Origin: Lasioglossum baleicum
Lineage: Eukaryota; Arthropoda; Insecta; Hymenoptera; Halictidae
NCBI RefSeq assembly: GCF_051020765.1
Contig: NW_027469125.1
Coordinates: 310,001 to 374,000, forward strand
Direction: 5' to 3'
DNA: 64,000 bases
The notes under the pieces were generated by a model that worked only from the letters and a program-made list of their open reading frames with translations, ran no database searches and was not told the DNA's origin. Below are positions 19,256-30,105 of the stretch, one piece after another. Both the position numbers and the translations under genes were made by a program. Numbering within the stretch: position 1 is the stretch's first letter; each line of letters opens with the position of its first letter.

Positions 19256-20179
19256 AGATTAAATAATCGTTTAATTAGTTTAAGCAATTATTATTAGTGC
19301 ATAACTATGTGTTGACAAATGTGAACAGTGATTGTGAGTGTGGAAAAATTTCAAGGCATCTGTGTGAAATAAACATACGAATTATTTATCGATTCGAAAG
19401 TGAAACTGAAATTCTGGATCGTCGACTTGACCGCGCATCCCGTAGGCCTTTTACCACCGGCTGTGCAGTTCGTCGACCTGGCCGTACGTCCCTTAGCTTT
19501 CGGTACTGTCGTATACCTGAAGACATCTGTGCAGTTCGTCACCGAGTGACCCAGTGACACACATTTCGAAGCAGCAAATGGATTTACGGCTGAATAAGTG
19601 AGGTTTTAATACAATCAGTTTCTGCTTTTTCCCTCGTTCGGGTAAAGTTGCCGTAAGTCGGGTAAAGAGATCCACCCATATGAATTGACAAGTAAAGTTC
19701 TTCCGACCGACAAAAAGTCTAAAGGAAATGTTGTTCAGAATCATGGTCTTGACAACATATCCAAAGCTCATCGAAATCGGAGAGGAGATAGTTCAGATAG
19801 TACATCGATCGATTTACAATTACAAGTTACTTATCGCGTAAACTAAAGCCGGCCGACAAAAACTGTAAAGGGAAATGTTGTTCAGAATCATGGTCTTGAC
19901 AACATATCCAAAGCTCATCCAAATCGGGGAGGATTCACATAATCTCGAGAAACTCTTGTTCGTTACGGCATCGCGGCGTTACACCACGCTCGTCTCCCGG
20001 CGCGCCGGGCTGAACGTGCCATCGCGCGTCTAGGTCGCGCTCTGATTGGTCCGTGTTTTTCGTTAATAACTCCTAAACAAAGCCCCGGCTGACATTGGTG
20101 CAAAGGAAAATGTTGCTTCAAATGACCTAAGGAACCTCCCATTTCCCGGAGTCGAAGGGGTCTTGGGACACCCTGTATA

Positions 20180-20746
20180 TAAGAAATATACAATGATACT
20201 ATCGTCAGGTTTTCCTCTGAACTTTCTTCCTATGAAAATTCGTTTCTTCAGTCTAAGAGCGATCAGCGTGCAGTCTACATCTCCCTTGCGTTTTTCATAT
20301 ATATTTCAGTTTTGTTATTTTTATTGTTGTTGTTGTTTTTTATTGTTATTGTTATTATTACTGTGAGTGTTGTTAGTGTTTTATGTGTTACGTTATCACT
20401 TTATGCTTGATAGCGTTATATCAAAATCTTCCTTAGATATAATCAGGTACGTTGAATCAAAACATTTCATGCTTTATAAAAATTATGGAAAGTTTAAATA
20501 GGAAATACAAATTTTTAGATTAATCTAACAACATTCGTATAAACAACATAAGGGAAAAAACTGAAAGGACACTTAAGACCGTTAAAATGAATCGAGGTAA
20601 TTACGTATTGTACATGTTTTATTTATAGAAAGTAATACTCTAGTCCATTCTGTAATTTAATTAATGTTAATTTTTCCGTTGAGATTTAGTGATTCTTTAG
20701 TTCTAATGGGTATATCTTATTATTATTTTTAGTCACTATCGCAAGG
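20180..20746 (+). other. Upstream region of the Transib transposase
   Basis: AT-rich with a TTG/TTA simple repeat near 20328-20362. No open frame of note. It presumably holds the transposase promoter, but I see no distinct element. Confidence 0.4.
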
Positions 20747-22675
20747 ATGGATTTTTTTGAAATTTGGATACCTTTTCGAAATAAAGATGATTTCGATCAA
20801 TTGTGCCAAAAAATTTTACACAAAATTGGCTGTATTAATGCATCAAGCACAGTTATTCTTACAATAAGGAAAAATATATCTAAAATAGTAAGCCGAGTGA
20901 GAGATCGCTGGAACAAATGTCAGCGAAGAAAAGAATATTTCGTAGAAAGATATTCGGACTGGCTTCAGGAAGAAAATTTTATTTTATTTGAAGGTGTATT
21001 TGACGCAAACGTTGCAATACCTTCAACCTCAAGCTCTTCTGGAAGGAAAATGACATCATTCGAAGATGCTTCTTATAAAACTAAAAAGCGTAGGGTCTCG
21101 ACACTTGTCGAAGAAAATTCTGCGACTAAATTAACGTTTGCTACAGAAGTCGCTTTACGAGCAGAAGGAAAAAGAAGTGTTGCAAGTTTAGTAGGTAATG
21201 CTTCATCGATCACAAAAGAATTAAAGTATTTAAGGGAAAAAAAGACACAGCAAAGATCAATGACTCCGGAAGAGGCTTTAGCATTGTTTATAGACACAAA
21301 AAGTACTGTACATGCATATAAAATAAATAGAAAAAAAGCTTTAAGCATAGGGCATAAAATGTATCCGTCCTATCATGAAGTCCAAAAAGCAAAGTATAAT
21401 TGTCTACCGCCTGAAAACAGCATTATTTTAACGGAAAAAAGTGCAGAAATTCCCTTACAAATAGGATTAAACCTTTGGACATCCCGATTATTAAATGGTA
21501 ATACAATTCTATTCAATGACCAAGATAATTTGGAACTATTTTGTAAATGGGGATGTGACGGGAGCGCAGGGCACAGCGCATACAAACAGAAATATACGTC
21601 CACCGAGGGAAACGATCAATTTTTATTTTTAATATCTTTTGTACCAATTAAAATGTCAAATGAAGCACATTCAGTCTGGGAAAATCCGAGCCCTGGTTCA
21701 ACTAGATATTGCCGCCCGCACAAATTCCTATTTGAAAAAGAAAGCGATAGTTTAATTAAAAGCGAAATAGATAATTTTCAGAATCAAATAAATAATTTAA
21801 ACCCAACAAAATTAGAAATTGATGGAAAGGAAGTAACAATAAAGTATAAATTTTTTCTGACAATGGTAGATGGGAAGGTGTGTAATGTAGTTACAGAAAC
21901 ATCTTCATCGATGACGTGTTACATTTGCGGAGCGACACCGAAATTTTTAAATAATGAGCCTAAAGAAGAAAATATAAATATTGAAAATTATCGATTTGGG
22001 TTATCAACCCTTCATTTATGGATCCACACTTTTGAATGTCTATTACATATAAGTTATCGTTTAAATATTAAAAAATGGCAAATAAGGAAAAAAGTGGATA
22101 AAGTAGATTTTAAAGAACGAAAATTATTAATACAAGAAAGATTTAAAAAGGAAATGGGTTTAATAGTAGATCAACCAAAACAAGGATTTGGCACGTCCAA
22201 CGATGGCAATACAGCCAGAAGATTTTTTAAATTTTTTGAAAAAAGTTCAGATATAACCGGAGTAGATAGAACATTAATTAAAAATTTAGGAATATTATTA
22301 CGAACGTTATCCTGTGGCCGGAAAATAAATATAAAAAAATTTTCAAAGTTTTGTTCATCGACGAAAGATTTATATATAAAGTTATATTCATGGTATTACA
22401 TGCCCGTATCGATACATAAATTATTTTATCACGCGAAAGATGTTATTAAATCGTTTATCGTTCCAATTGGTCAAATGACAGAGGAGACGCAAGAAGCACG
22501 ACATAAAGATTGTCGTAGATTTAGACTCAAAAATGCACGAAAAACGTCGAGATCGGATACCAATTTCGATTTATTAGCAATGTTATTAATAACGTCCGAC
22601 CCATTAATAAATAATTTTCGCACAATCCCACAAAAAAAAAAAGTTCTCTGTCCCCTGAAGATCTTCAATTATTAG
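20747..22675 (+). CDS. Transib transposase (RAG1 core homologue), 3' end frameshifted
   Basis: A 642-codon frame. Catalytic-type residues of the RAG1/Transib fold are visible: Asp271 in KWGCDGSAGHS, Asp375 in LTMVDGKVCN, a zinc CxxC at 391-394 (CYICG), paired HxxxxH at 557-562 (IHKLFYH) and a Glu in the EETQEARHKD block (about 579-583). All key residues are present. The N-terminal third is basic and poorly conserved. In the run of A at 22630-22641 one base appears gained or lost; the alternative frame continues in acidic sequence to a stop at 22764, which looks like the original C-terminus. The enzyme would nick at the element ends and form hairpins during cut-and-paste transposition. Confidence 0.88.
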   Translation: MDFFEIWIPFRNKDDFDQLCQKILHKIGCINASSTVILTIRKNISKIVSRVRDRWNKCQRRKEYFVERYSDWLQEENFILFEGVFDANVAIPSTSSSSGRKMTSFEDASYKTKKRRVSTLVEENSATKLTFATEVALRAEGKRSVASLVGNASSITKELKYLREKKTQQRSMTPEEALALFIDTKSTVHAYKINRKKALSIGHKMYPSYHEVQKAKYNCLPPENSIILTEKSAEIPLQIGLNLWTSRLLNGNTILFNDQDNLELFCKWGCDGSAGHSAYKQKYTSTEGNDQFLFLISFVPIKMSNEAHSVWENPSPGSTRYCRPHKFLFEKESDSLIKSEIDNFQNQINNLNPTKLEIDGKEVTIKYKFFLTMVDGKVCNVVTETSSSMTCYICGATPKFLNNEPKEENINIENYRFGLSTLHLWIHTFECLLHISYRLNIKKWQIRKKVDKVDFKERKLLIQERFKKEMGLIVDQPKQGFGTSNDGNTARRFFKFFEKSSDITGVDRTLIKNLGILLRTLSCGRKINIKKFSKFCSSTKDLYIKLYSWYYMPVSIHKLFYHAKDVIKSFIVPIGQMTEETQEARHKDCRRFRLKNARKTSRSDTNFDLLAMLLITSDPLINNFRTIPQKKKVLCPLKIFNY

Positions 22676-22764
22676 AAGATAATGTAGAGTCGAGAATTGA
22701 AGAAACAGATTGTTTCACAGAACTTGAATCTTCTGATGGTGATTCGAGCTGTGAAGATACGTAG

Positions 22765-23361
22765 TTTCAGAAGGCAATCTCCTTATAATACTCTCCTTAA
22801 AATCTTGTTATAATACTGAAATCGATTAATTTTTTAATATTTTTTTTGATAATTATTTATTAGAAAATGTTTGTACCTGCAATCGAACGTTACTATTTAA
22901 TACTTTGATTTTGATCTCTGTTATTTTTTTTGTATAATTTATATTTTTGTATAATTTATATTTTTGTTATTATATTTTTGTTATTATATTTTTGTTATTA
23001 TATTTTTATTAACATAATAAACTATAATATGAACCAGATTTGTTATTTGTAAATTGAAACCTTATACTAAACCAAAAAATAAATTTTTCCCGTTAGAATA
23101 TATCTGAATCTGCAAAAAACAAATAAATAAATAAATTATATTTACATTCAGTTTGTCCATAATTAAAAATTACATCATTTAAATCATTCTGTGCTATATA
23201 GGTCCATTACTAACTTTGTTGTAATTTATATTTAATTTTAAATAACTTAAAATATATTGTTTAATTAACAAAAACCAACTAAATGTTGTAAAAAGTTAAT
23301 AATTATTCATATTTTATACAACTGTAAACATATCAATTGATAAATATAGAGAAATAGGCGA
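22765..23361. other. AT-rich 3' region of the Transib element
   Basis: Non-coding. A low-complexity tandem stretch of TTTTTGTATAATTTATA and TTTTTGTTATTATA units lies at 22926-23010. Nothing else recognisable. Confidence 0.5.
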
Positions 23362-23406
23362 TTTAGAGTTTTGTCCAGCTAAAAAGGCCATTTGGCACAC
23401 GCGCCC

Positions 23407-24080
23407 CTCCCACTCGTCTTCTCTCGTGCTCTGTTTACAAGTCACGCTTAGTGGGTTCCCCTATCATATCTGCTCTGAGAGCATACGGGGAGCAACTTGG
23501 GAGCACGGGAGCTGCTCTGAGAGCAAAGAGCTGTGCATGCCTGCCCTACATCCTCGCGCTTGCAATACTCTCCTATTCAATTCCCGTTCGTCGCTATCAA
23601 TTTCGAAAGCTCGTGCGCGTCAACGAACGCGAAACAGACGACAACAACGGGGTATCCCCCGTCAACCAAGGATCACCAACGACGTGATCTTCCCAGGACG
23701 AGTGAGGATCATCGTTCTCCCTACGACGATTCAGCCTGATTCGACTGCAGCCGTCAACGAGCAACGAAAGCAGTTCGCATAAAGGAAGCCTGCCTGTCTT
23801 CTCCGATCGCTATACTCAACTGTCCGATAAGTCGCTAAATATTTCCCAGCGAAGATTCGCGCCGTCTCAGTTATCTCTGTTCTCGTCCACCGCTTTGGGG
23901 CGAATCTACTACCTGGAAGCGCTAAGTAGTATACGCATGTTCGCTAAAGTCGTGGTTCCCAGTCAGACGTCGGACGCAACGTGCTGCGTGGACAAAAGGT
24001 TGTATCGCATTTGAGCGTCCAGTAAGGGGAATGGGTCACGGAACGATAATTTCGCGAAAGTCAGACTCCGCGACGTAACA
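23407..24080 (+). repeat. LTR-like GC-rich fragment
   Basis: The composition changes sharply from AT-rich to GC-rich at the Transib edge and back at 24080, where the sequence ends CGCGACGTAACA, like the solo LTR ending at 44274. No matching start is present, so it is either truncated or part of the Transib flanking repeat. Small open frames are not supported. Confidence 0.35.
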
Positions 24081-24880
24081 GTGTTATTTTAATTTTTCTT
24101 ACAAAAATTTCAGACGCAATAAATGTTTCTTTATGAAAATGATCCACATAGGGATCGAAACGTCAAGACACATGGTTAAATAATTGCACATTTGCTGTAT
24201 GTTTATAATTGATCGAACCTCGCGCCGAAATCATTAAATCTTATACAATCAATGGTGACGTAAATGATTGTGAAAATGTAATTTTATCAGAATTGTATAT
24301 TTTTATTATATTTTCTCCGTGTTTTTATGCTTTTTTTATAACAAATAAAATTTTCTATTACATTGAAAAAGTTTTTTTTTATTCGTACCTGCCTATATAA
24401 ATTGTGGCGGTCTTGATGCTGCCCTACGCCTTAGTTTTACATATTAACACCCATAAATATACTTATTATCACTAGTATATAGTTAGAAATGACTGTATTA
24501 CTCATAAACTACCTGCATAACGTAGGAAAAACAGAAAATTTTTTTGGCCAGGTTTTATGCCCAAATACCGCTGTGTGCAACGTAGGCAACGAGTGCTTTC
24601 TTCTGTTGAACAGCCGAAAGTTTTAATAAAATATCGTTCAATCCTCCTCGGGCATTTGTATCTTTGGGACAAAAGTGTTTCGTTTATTAATACATTTCAT
24701 TTGTTTTTCTGGAATTTTTTATGAAGATTCCTAAATTGAAACAATAACATTTGAATAGATTAAAATTAATAAAGTGGTTTTTTTCAAATAAAAAAAGGTA
24801 TGTATTTGTAAATTTCTCTCTTTTTTGATGCCTATATTGAAAATTTAAAAAATACGTTTTGTAGATTTATGTCAATTATA
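24081..24880. other. AT-rich sequence without recognisable features
   Basis: No gene, RNA or repeat signature seen. It is the left flank of the gypsy-type insertion that follows; the flank continues at 29861. Confidence 0.5.
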
Positions 24881-24885
24881 TACAT

Positions 24886-25272
24886 ATAAGATTGATTATA
24901 AATTTCCTTTCCTGAACGGGTTATGAAATTAACCAATAATTGTTTCACTGAAAAACAGAGTTAATTTATTTACACTATTTACATTATAGTTACAGTTTAT
25001 ACAGCGGTCTTACCTGAAAAACAGAGAAACGGCAATAAAAGTTAATTTTCACCTCCTCTCTGTTCAGTTTATTTATTCTTTGTAATTTAACTTGGTGGTA
25101 CGTTAATTACGAAAAATTTTGATGGCACGTGTGCTCTACTTTCCTATCTCTCTCTCTCTTTCTTCCGTGTTCAGTCGCGACTCATGCTCCACCTGTTAAT
25201 CGCACTTCAAAGCGTGCGCTGAGCATTCAACGCGCGCTCAAATTCAATTGAAGAGAATATTTTCTCTTTACA
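24886..25272 (-). repeat. 3' LTR of the young gypsy-type element
   Basis: 387 bp. On the coding strand it starts TGTAAAGAGAAAAT directly after the polypurine tract. The outer edge is set by the TACAT duplication. Contains a CT microsatellite (about 25148-25160). Confidence 0.9.
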
Positions 25273-25310
25273 TCTCCCCTCCTGCGGGTGAAGAATCCGG
25301 GAATACCTCA

Positions 25311-28300
25311 TCAATCCTTAGGCGCTGGGGTTAACTTCGTTATATGGAATAACGTAGTTTCTTGATTTCGTCGTCCTGTATTAATTTTATAAATCGAATC
25401 CGATAGTCTTTTTTCTATCTCGTATGGTCCTATTCTTAATTCTTCTAATTTTCTTCTATTCAATCTGTTTCCGTTTTCTATATATACCATATCTCCTTCC
25501 TTGAATTCATATGGTTTCCTGTTTCTGTCGAAAATTTTCTTGTTATAGTCGTGTGATTTTTTTGTCCTTAATAATGCTAGTTTTCTATCTTCTGTCCAAT
25601 CTTCTTTTCCTGTTCTCATTCCGTTTAGTTCTTTTGGTAAAGTATTCGATTTGGTTCCATCTAGCAGATATTGCGGTGCAAATCCTGTGACTGTGTGTTC
25701 TGTGTTGTTATATTTTTCCACACATATTCTAGCAATCGATGTCCATGCTAGCTTCTCCTCCTTCTCATTTATTCTGCATCTTATCTTGTTCACTAAGGTC
25801 TGGTTTAATCTTTCATTCAATCCATTTGAAAATGGTGAATTCACCGCGGTAAAAATTAATTTAATCCCATTTTGTTCTAAACATTCTTTAAATTCTCTAG
25901 AGTTTATACCAGGATATTGATCTGTGAGTATTGTATCAATCTTCTCAAATTTTGCTATTTCACTTACTAGCTTTATAAAGTCTGTTGCTTTTTGTGTTTT
26001 AGACGTGGTAATGAAGGCATATCTAGTAAAGTGATCTACTAGTAAGTGAAGATATGTTTTTGTTGAACGAGATCCTCCGAATCCACCGATTGTGTCGATG
26101 GACATAATCTGAAATGGTCTTGTTGCTGGTCCTAGTTGCGACATCAATCCGAGTTTGTTTTGTCCTCTCGATTTATTTTTTATGCATACCTCACATTTCC
26201 TGCATATTTTCTTTATATTTTCTATAAGATTCTTGGCGGTATAATATGGGCCGATTTTATTTATCATCTGTTTGACTCCTATATGGCACCAATCTCTATG
26301 TGTTTCTGTTATTAGCTTTATACTTAATTCTTCCGATATAATTATCTTTTTCTTATTTTTTGATTTTTTGTATATTATCCCATGTTTGTCAATAACTTTA
26401 TCTTTTTTTGTGTTCCATGGTTTGGTTCTTCTCTGGTCTGATTTAATCTCCTCTATTTCTATTAAATTCATTGTTCTCAGTATGTCTTCCTGGTTCGTCT
26501 CTGGTTCCAATACAGGGTTTCTGCTGAGACAATCTGCTTCTGTATTGTTTTTCCCAGGGACATATTTAATTTTAAAATCATATTGGGATAAGTAGTGTGT
26601 TAATTCTCCCAATTCTTCATCCGTTCTGGCTTTGATGTTCATGTTCTCCAATGGTTTGTGATCTGAATAGACTTCAAAGTATCTTCCTATTAACCAGTGT
26701 TGCCAATATCTAACTGCTTCTCTGATAGCTAAACATTCCAGATATATTGCTTTTCTTTTTTTTTGTGATTCGTTTATCTTCTTTGAAAAGTAAGCTACTG
26801 GTTTTTCTTTTTCATCATGCTGTACCTGTTTTAGCACCGCACCTATACCTTCTAAGGAAGCGTCCGTGTATATTTTTATAGGAAGATTTCTGTCAAAGAT
26901 TTCCAGCACTGGTTGCGAACATAATAGTCCCTTGATTTTGTTAAAAGCTCTCTCACAGTCCTCTGTCCATAAAAATTTCTGATTCTTTCTCAATAGTTGG
27001 TGTAGTGGGTCTAATAAGATTGAACTATTTTGTATATATTCATGGTAAAAGTTGATCTTTCCTAGGAATTGTCTAATTTGTTTCTGTGTGGTGGGAGTCG
27101 GGAAATTCTGAATTGATATTATATTGTCTTTTAGTGGTCTTACCGTGTTTTCTCCTATCACATGTCCCAAGTATTTAACCGAATCAGCTGCGAACGTGCA
27201 TTTCTTGAGTTTCAGCCTGAATCCTTCTTTCATGGTTGCTTTTAGTACTTTTCCTATATGCTCCACGTGGTCTTCAAATGTTTCTGAATGTATCAAAATA
27301 TCGTCAATGTAATTAACAGCAAATTCGGTTAGTTCGTGTTTTCTTAATATGTTACTTAGGATTCTCTGGAATATGGCTGGGGATGTCTTTAGGCCAAATG
27401 GTAAGCATGTCCATTGGAAGTGGCCGTCTTGTGTTATGAATCCCGTTTTTCTACGATCTTCTATTCTTAGTGGTATCGACCAAAAGGCTGAGTTTATATC
27501 TAACGTTGTATAATACTTACAGTTCCTAGCTCGTATTATAATATCATCTATTAGTGGGAAAGGCTATGCTTGTGGGATGATGTTCTTGTTTAATTCGCGA
27601 AAGTCTATACACATCCGCGTTTTCCCTTCACCTTTCTTGTATGCTAACGTGACTGGAGCTGCAGACGGACTGTATGACTCTTCTATCAGATTTCCTTCTA
27701 ATAATTTAGCTACTTGTTTCTCTATTTCCTTTTTATCCTCTATACTACATCTGTATGGCCTCTTACTGCAATATTTATCCACTAATAGATCAATCCTAGC
27801 CTCGTAGTCTTCTACTGTTCCAATGTCGTATTTGTCTTTTGCAAATATTGGTTTGTATTTGTCTATTAGTTTTTCTATTTTCCTCCTTTTATCTTTGTCC
27901 AGGTGTTCTATCTTCATTTCAAATTTATCTGTCTCCATGTGTTCGTTGAAATTTACCAAACATTGTGTGATTTCGTTTTCTTCTTTATTTACTTTAATTT
28001 GTGGTCCTCCTATTTCTATATTTTGTGAAATTTCCAGTCTTTCATCTAATCTTAGCTTAAATATTGGTATCATATCTAGCCCTATGATGAAGTCTTCAAA
28101 ATCGTCTCTCTCCACTATATACACATCTATATTTCTTTCTATTTCAAAAATTTTTATCTTGATGGTTACTAAGTCATTTGTTTTATTGACACCATTGACC
28201 GTTTTTAGAAGTATTTTATTCATATCGACTTCTTTATTCTTTATTTTTATCCATTTTGCATTTATTAGGGACACTTGAGACCCCGGATCATAAATACCTT

Positions 28301-28343
28301 CTAGTTCCAATTTCTCTTCTAATAACATTTTGACTCTGACCAA
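25311..28343 (-). pseudogene. pol: Pol of the young gypsy-type element, one amber stop
   Basis: One reading frame interrupted only by TAG at 27564-27566, where relatives have tyrosine in PQAYPFPLID. Order: protease with YDPGSQVSLI; RT with CIDFRELNK and YIDDILIH (about 27300); RNase H with YTDASLEG; HHCC region (CRKCEVCIK); integrase with SIDTIGGFGG, TDQYPG and the ERLNQTL block; a C-terminal basic tail. 3,033 nt would give about 1,010 residues, usual for a Gag-less Pol. Apart from the stop nothing looks damaged, in keeping with the near-identical LTRs. In the protease active site proline follows Asp (DPGS rather than DSG/DTG). Confidence 0.92.
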
Positions 28344-28351
28344 TGGTGTCG

Positions 28352-29317
28352 TTATTCGTTTTTTTCCATGTTTAAATCGACTTCTATTACAGAGTTATTA
28401 CCTATCGTCTTCGGTCTATCTCTCTGTCCTTTTTCAAACCAGCATTTTTCTTCAGGGTGGTATCTGTTATTTTTTCCTAGTTTTTCACATATACTGCATG
28501 GCTTCTTTTCTTTTAGTTTTATATGGTATCCTAGCTTACCATCATTTGATTCAGGGTATTTCCTTTTTCCCATCTCACTTTCATGCTTTCGCAGTTCATT
28601 GATTAAATCTTTTGTGTTTTCTAATTTTTCCCTGTCAATTTTTTTCCTTATAGACTGTGGTAAACCTAAAGCGATCAAGTCTATCATTATATCCCCATCG
28701 ATATTTTTATTTATTTCCAGCAGTAACTTTTCTTTTTTTATACTGTAATCTACTAGCCAGCCGTCTTTGTATTTATAGTTGTAGGCATACATTCTATTAT
28801 CCCAGCCATTGTTTGTAAATGTTTCTATAAATATGTCTTTCCAACTTAACCAATCCTTTCCCTGTTGTCCTTTTATTGTGATAGAGTTATACCAATCTTG
28901 GCAAGCGCCATCCATAAATAGTCTTAGTAGTTCGATCTTAGTTTCATCTTTCCGTATTTTTATTCTAGCACATTCTTTTTCAAATATCTCCATCCATTGT
29001 TTGGCATTACTTTTCTTACTTTGAAATTTTTCTAATACGAACTTATCTACCACATGCTTCAGATTAACTTCTTCCTCTTTCTTTTCAGATTTGTCGATCA
29101 ATTTCTCCAATATTCTTGTTAATTCAGTTTGTTCTTCTCTTTGTATTTCTTTTAAAAATTTTCCATTAAACTGCACGTTCTCCTCTTTGTCTATGTATAT
29201 TTCTTGTATTTCTTTTGATAATGTAATCCATGTACTTATTTTTTCACCTCTTCCTCTAAACGATTTCTTTATTTTCTTAAATACCTCTGTATCCTTCAAT
29301 TTGTCATGGTGTTCCAT
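28352..29317 (-). CDS. gag: Gag of the young gypsy-type element
   Basis: About 321 codons from the ATG at 29317; the frame is open upstream to about 29437 without an ATG, so a non-AUG start is possible. The middle resembles retrotransposon Gag capsids (EIFEKECARIKIRKDE, FMDGACQDWYNS, DIFIETFTNNGW). The C-terminus has one zinc knuckle (CSICEKLGKNNRYHPEEKC). It ends eight bases before the first non-ATG start-like codon of pol and is read through by -1 frameshifting. Confidence 0.88.
   Translation of the reverse strand: MEHHDKLKDTEVFKKIKKSFRGRGEKISTWITLSKEIQEIYIDKEENVQFNGKFLKEIQREEQTELTRILEKLIDKSEKKEEEVNLKHVVDKFVLEKFQSKKSNAKQWMEIFEKECARIKIRKDETKIELLRLFMDGACQDWYNSITIKGQQGKDWLSWKDIFIETFTNNGWDNRMYAYNYKYKDGWLVDYSIKKEKLLLEINKNIDGDIMIDLIALGLPQSIRKKIDREKLENTKDLINELRKHESEMGKRKYPESNDGKLGYHIKLKEKKPCSICEKLGKNNRYHPEEKCWFEKGQRDRPKTIGNNSVIEVDLNMEKNE
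28358..28364 (-). promoter_or_regulatory. -1 frameshift heptamer AAAAAAC before the gag stop
   Basis: On the coding strand the gag end reads ATG GAA AAA AAC GAA TAA, giving A_AAA_AAC in the zero frame two codons before the stop. Slipping by -1 leads into the open pol frame. This is the same heptamer used by several retroviruses. Confidence 0.85.
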
Positions 29318-29466
29318 ATATGCCACCTCCTGAGGTATGGCATATGTTTCTCCATTCACCGTCGTAAGTGAGGTTAAAGCTATTACCGTTGTTTTCGGTT
29401 CTGTGGGATGAGCCCTCGACTCAAAGTTGAACTTCAATTACATTTTCAGGCAAATATTGCCGTTTT

Positions 29467-29855
29467 ATAAGATTGATTATAAATTTCCTTTCCTGAACGG
29501 GTTATGAAATTAACCAATAATTGTTTCACTGAAAAACAGAGTTAATTTATTTACACTATTTACATTATAGTTACAGTTTATACAGCGGTCTTACCTGAAA
29601 AACAGAGAAACGGCAATAAAAGTTAATTTTCACCTCCTCTCTGTTCAGTTTATTTATTCTTTGTAATTTAACTTGGTGGTACGTTAATTACGAAAAATTT
29701 TGATGGCACGTGTGCTCTACTTTCCTATCTCTCTCTCTCTCTTTCTTCCGTGTTCAGTCGCGACTCATGCTCCACCTGTTAATCGCACTTCAAAGCGTGC
29801 GCTGAGCATTCAACGCGCGCTCAAATTCAATTGAAGAGAATATTTTCTCTTTACA
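29467..29855 (-). repeat. 5' LTR of the young gypsy-type element
   Basis: 389 bp, matching 24886-25272 except for two more bases in the CT repeat. The outer edge is set by TACAT at 29856-29860. Only about 150 bases separate it from the gag ATG. Confidence 0.9.
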
Positions 29856-29860
29856 TACAT

Positions 29861-30101
29861 TTTGAAAATTTCATCAATATTGGATGACGTGGAAAACAGA
29901 GACACGCATTGAAAGATGTAAGAATTCTTCGATTTATTACAGTCCAAAAATTGATATTGAAATTTCAATATTATTGAAATTTCTGTCGATATTAATTTAA
30001 TCAAAAATCCTAATATTCTACTTTTTCTTCATCAAATCTACTTTTTGAACTTTCATGTGACCAATCTTTCAGCTTTTTCAATAATTAGAGAAATAGGGTG
30101 T
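29861..30101. other. AT-rich spacer
   Basis: No recognisable feature; right flank of the preceding insertion and left flank of the solo LTR. Confidence 0.5.
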
Positions 30102-30105
30102 ATAT

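Larger units (their letters stand above)
17958..20179. mobile_element. Foldback element with ~1 kb inverted arms
   Basis: The left arm (17958-18997) and right arm (19284-20179) are inverted copies beginning TATACAGGGTGTCCCAAGA. The arms differ mainly by one extra ~145-bp tandem unit on the left. TA at each edge is a likely duplicated target. Open frames in the arms are mirror images and not genes. There is no transposase of its own, so it would depend on another element. It sits inside the Transib upstream region. Confidence 0.85.
17287..23401 (+). mobile_element. Transib DNA transposon (RAG1-like), with nested foldback
   Basis: A Transib transposase lies inside (20747-22764). Inverted ends share GTGTGCCAAATGGC and TTTTTAGCTGGACAAAA: left 17287-17322, right 23362-23401. 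The left end opens with CACAGTG, the RSS/Transib heptamer; the right end appears to have lost three bases there. The GC-rich 5-bp word CGCCC flanks both ends (17282-17286 and 23402-23406), as expected for Transib. Outer flanks are also partly inverted copies of each other, so the limits could lie further out. 17323-17957 carries no gene. Confidence 0.65.
24886..29855 (-). mobile_element. Young gypsy-type LTR retrotransposon with 5-bp TSD
   Basis: LTRs at 24886-25272 and 29467-29855 differ in a CT-repeat by two bases and otherwise look identical, so the insertion is recent. TACAT flanks both sides (24881-24885 and 29856-29860). The coding strand is minus: gag, then pol in -1. A polypurine tract GCAGGAGGGGAGA (reverse complement of 25273-25285) precedes the 3' LTR. 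It is unrelated in detail to copies A-C: AT-rich, short LTRs and no third ORF. Confidence 0.9.

Noticed and set aside
18724..19557. Matching ~90-codon frames facing each other
   Set aside because: Mirror images within the foldback arms; duplicated by the palindrome and not protein-conserved.
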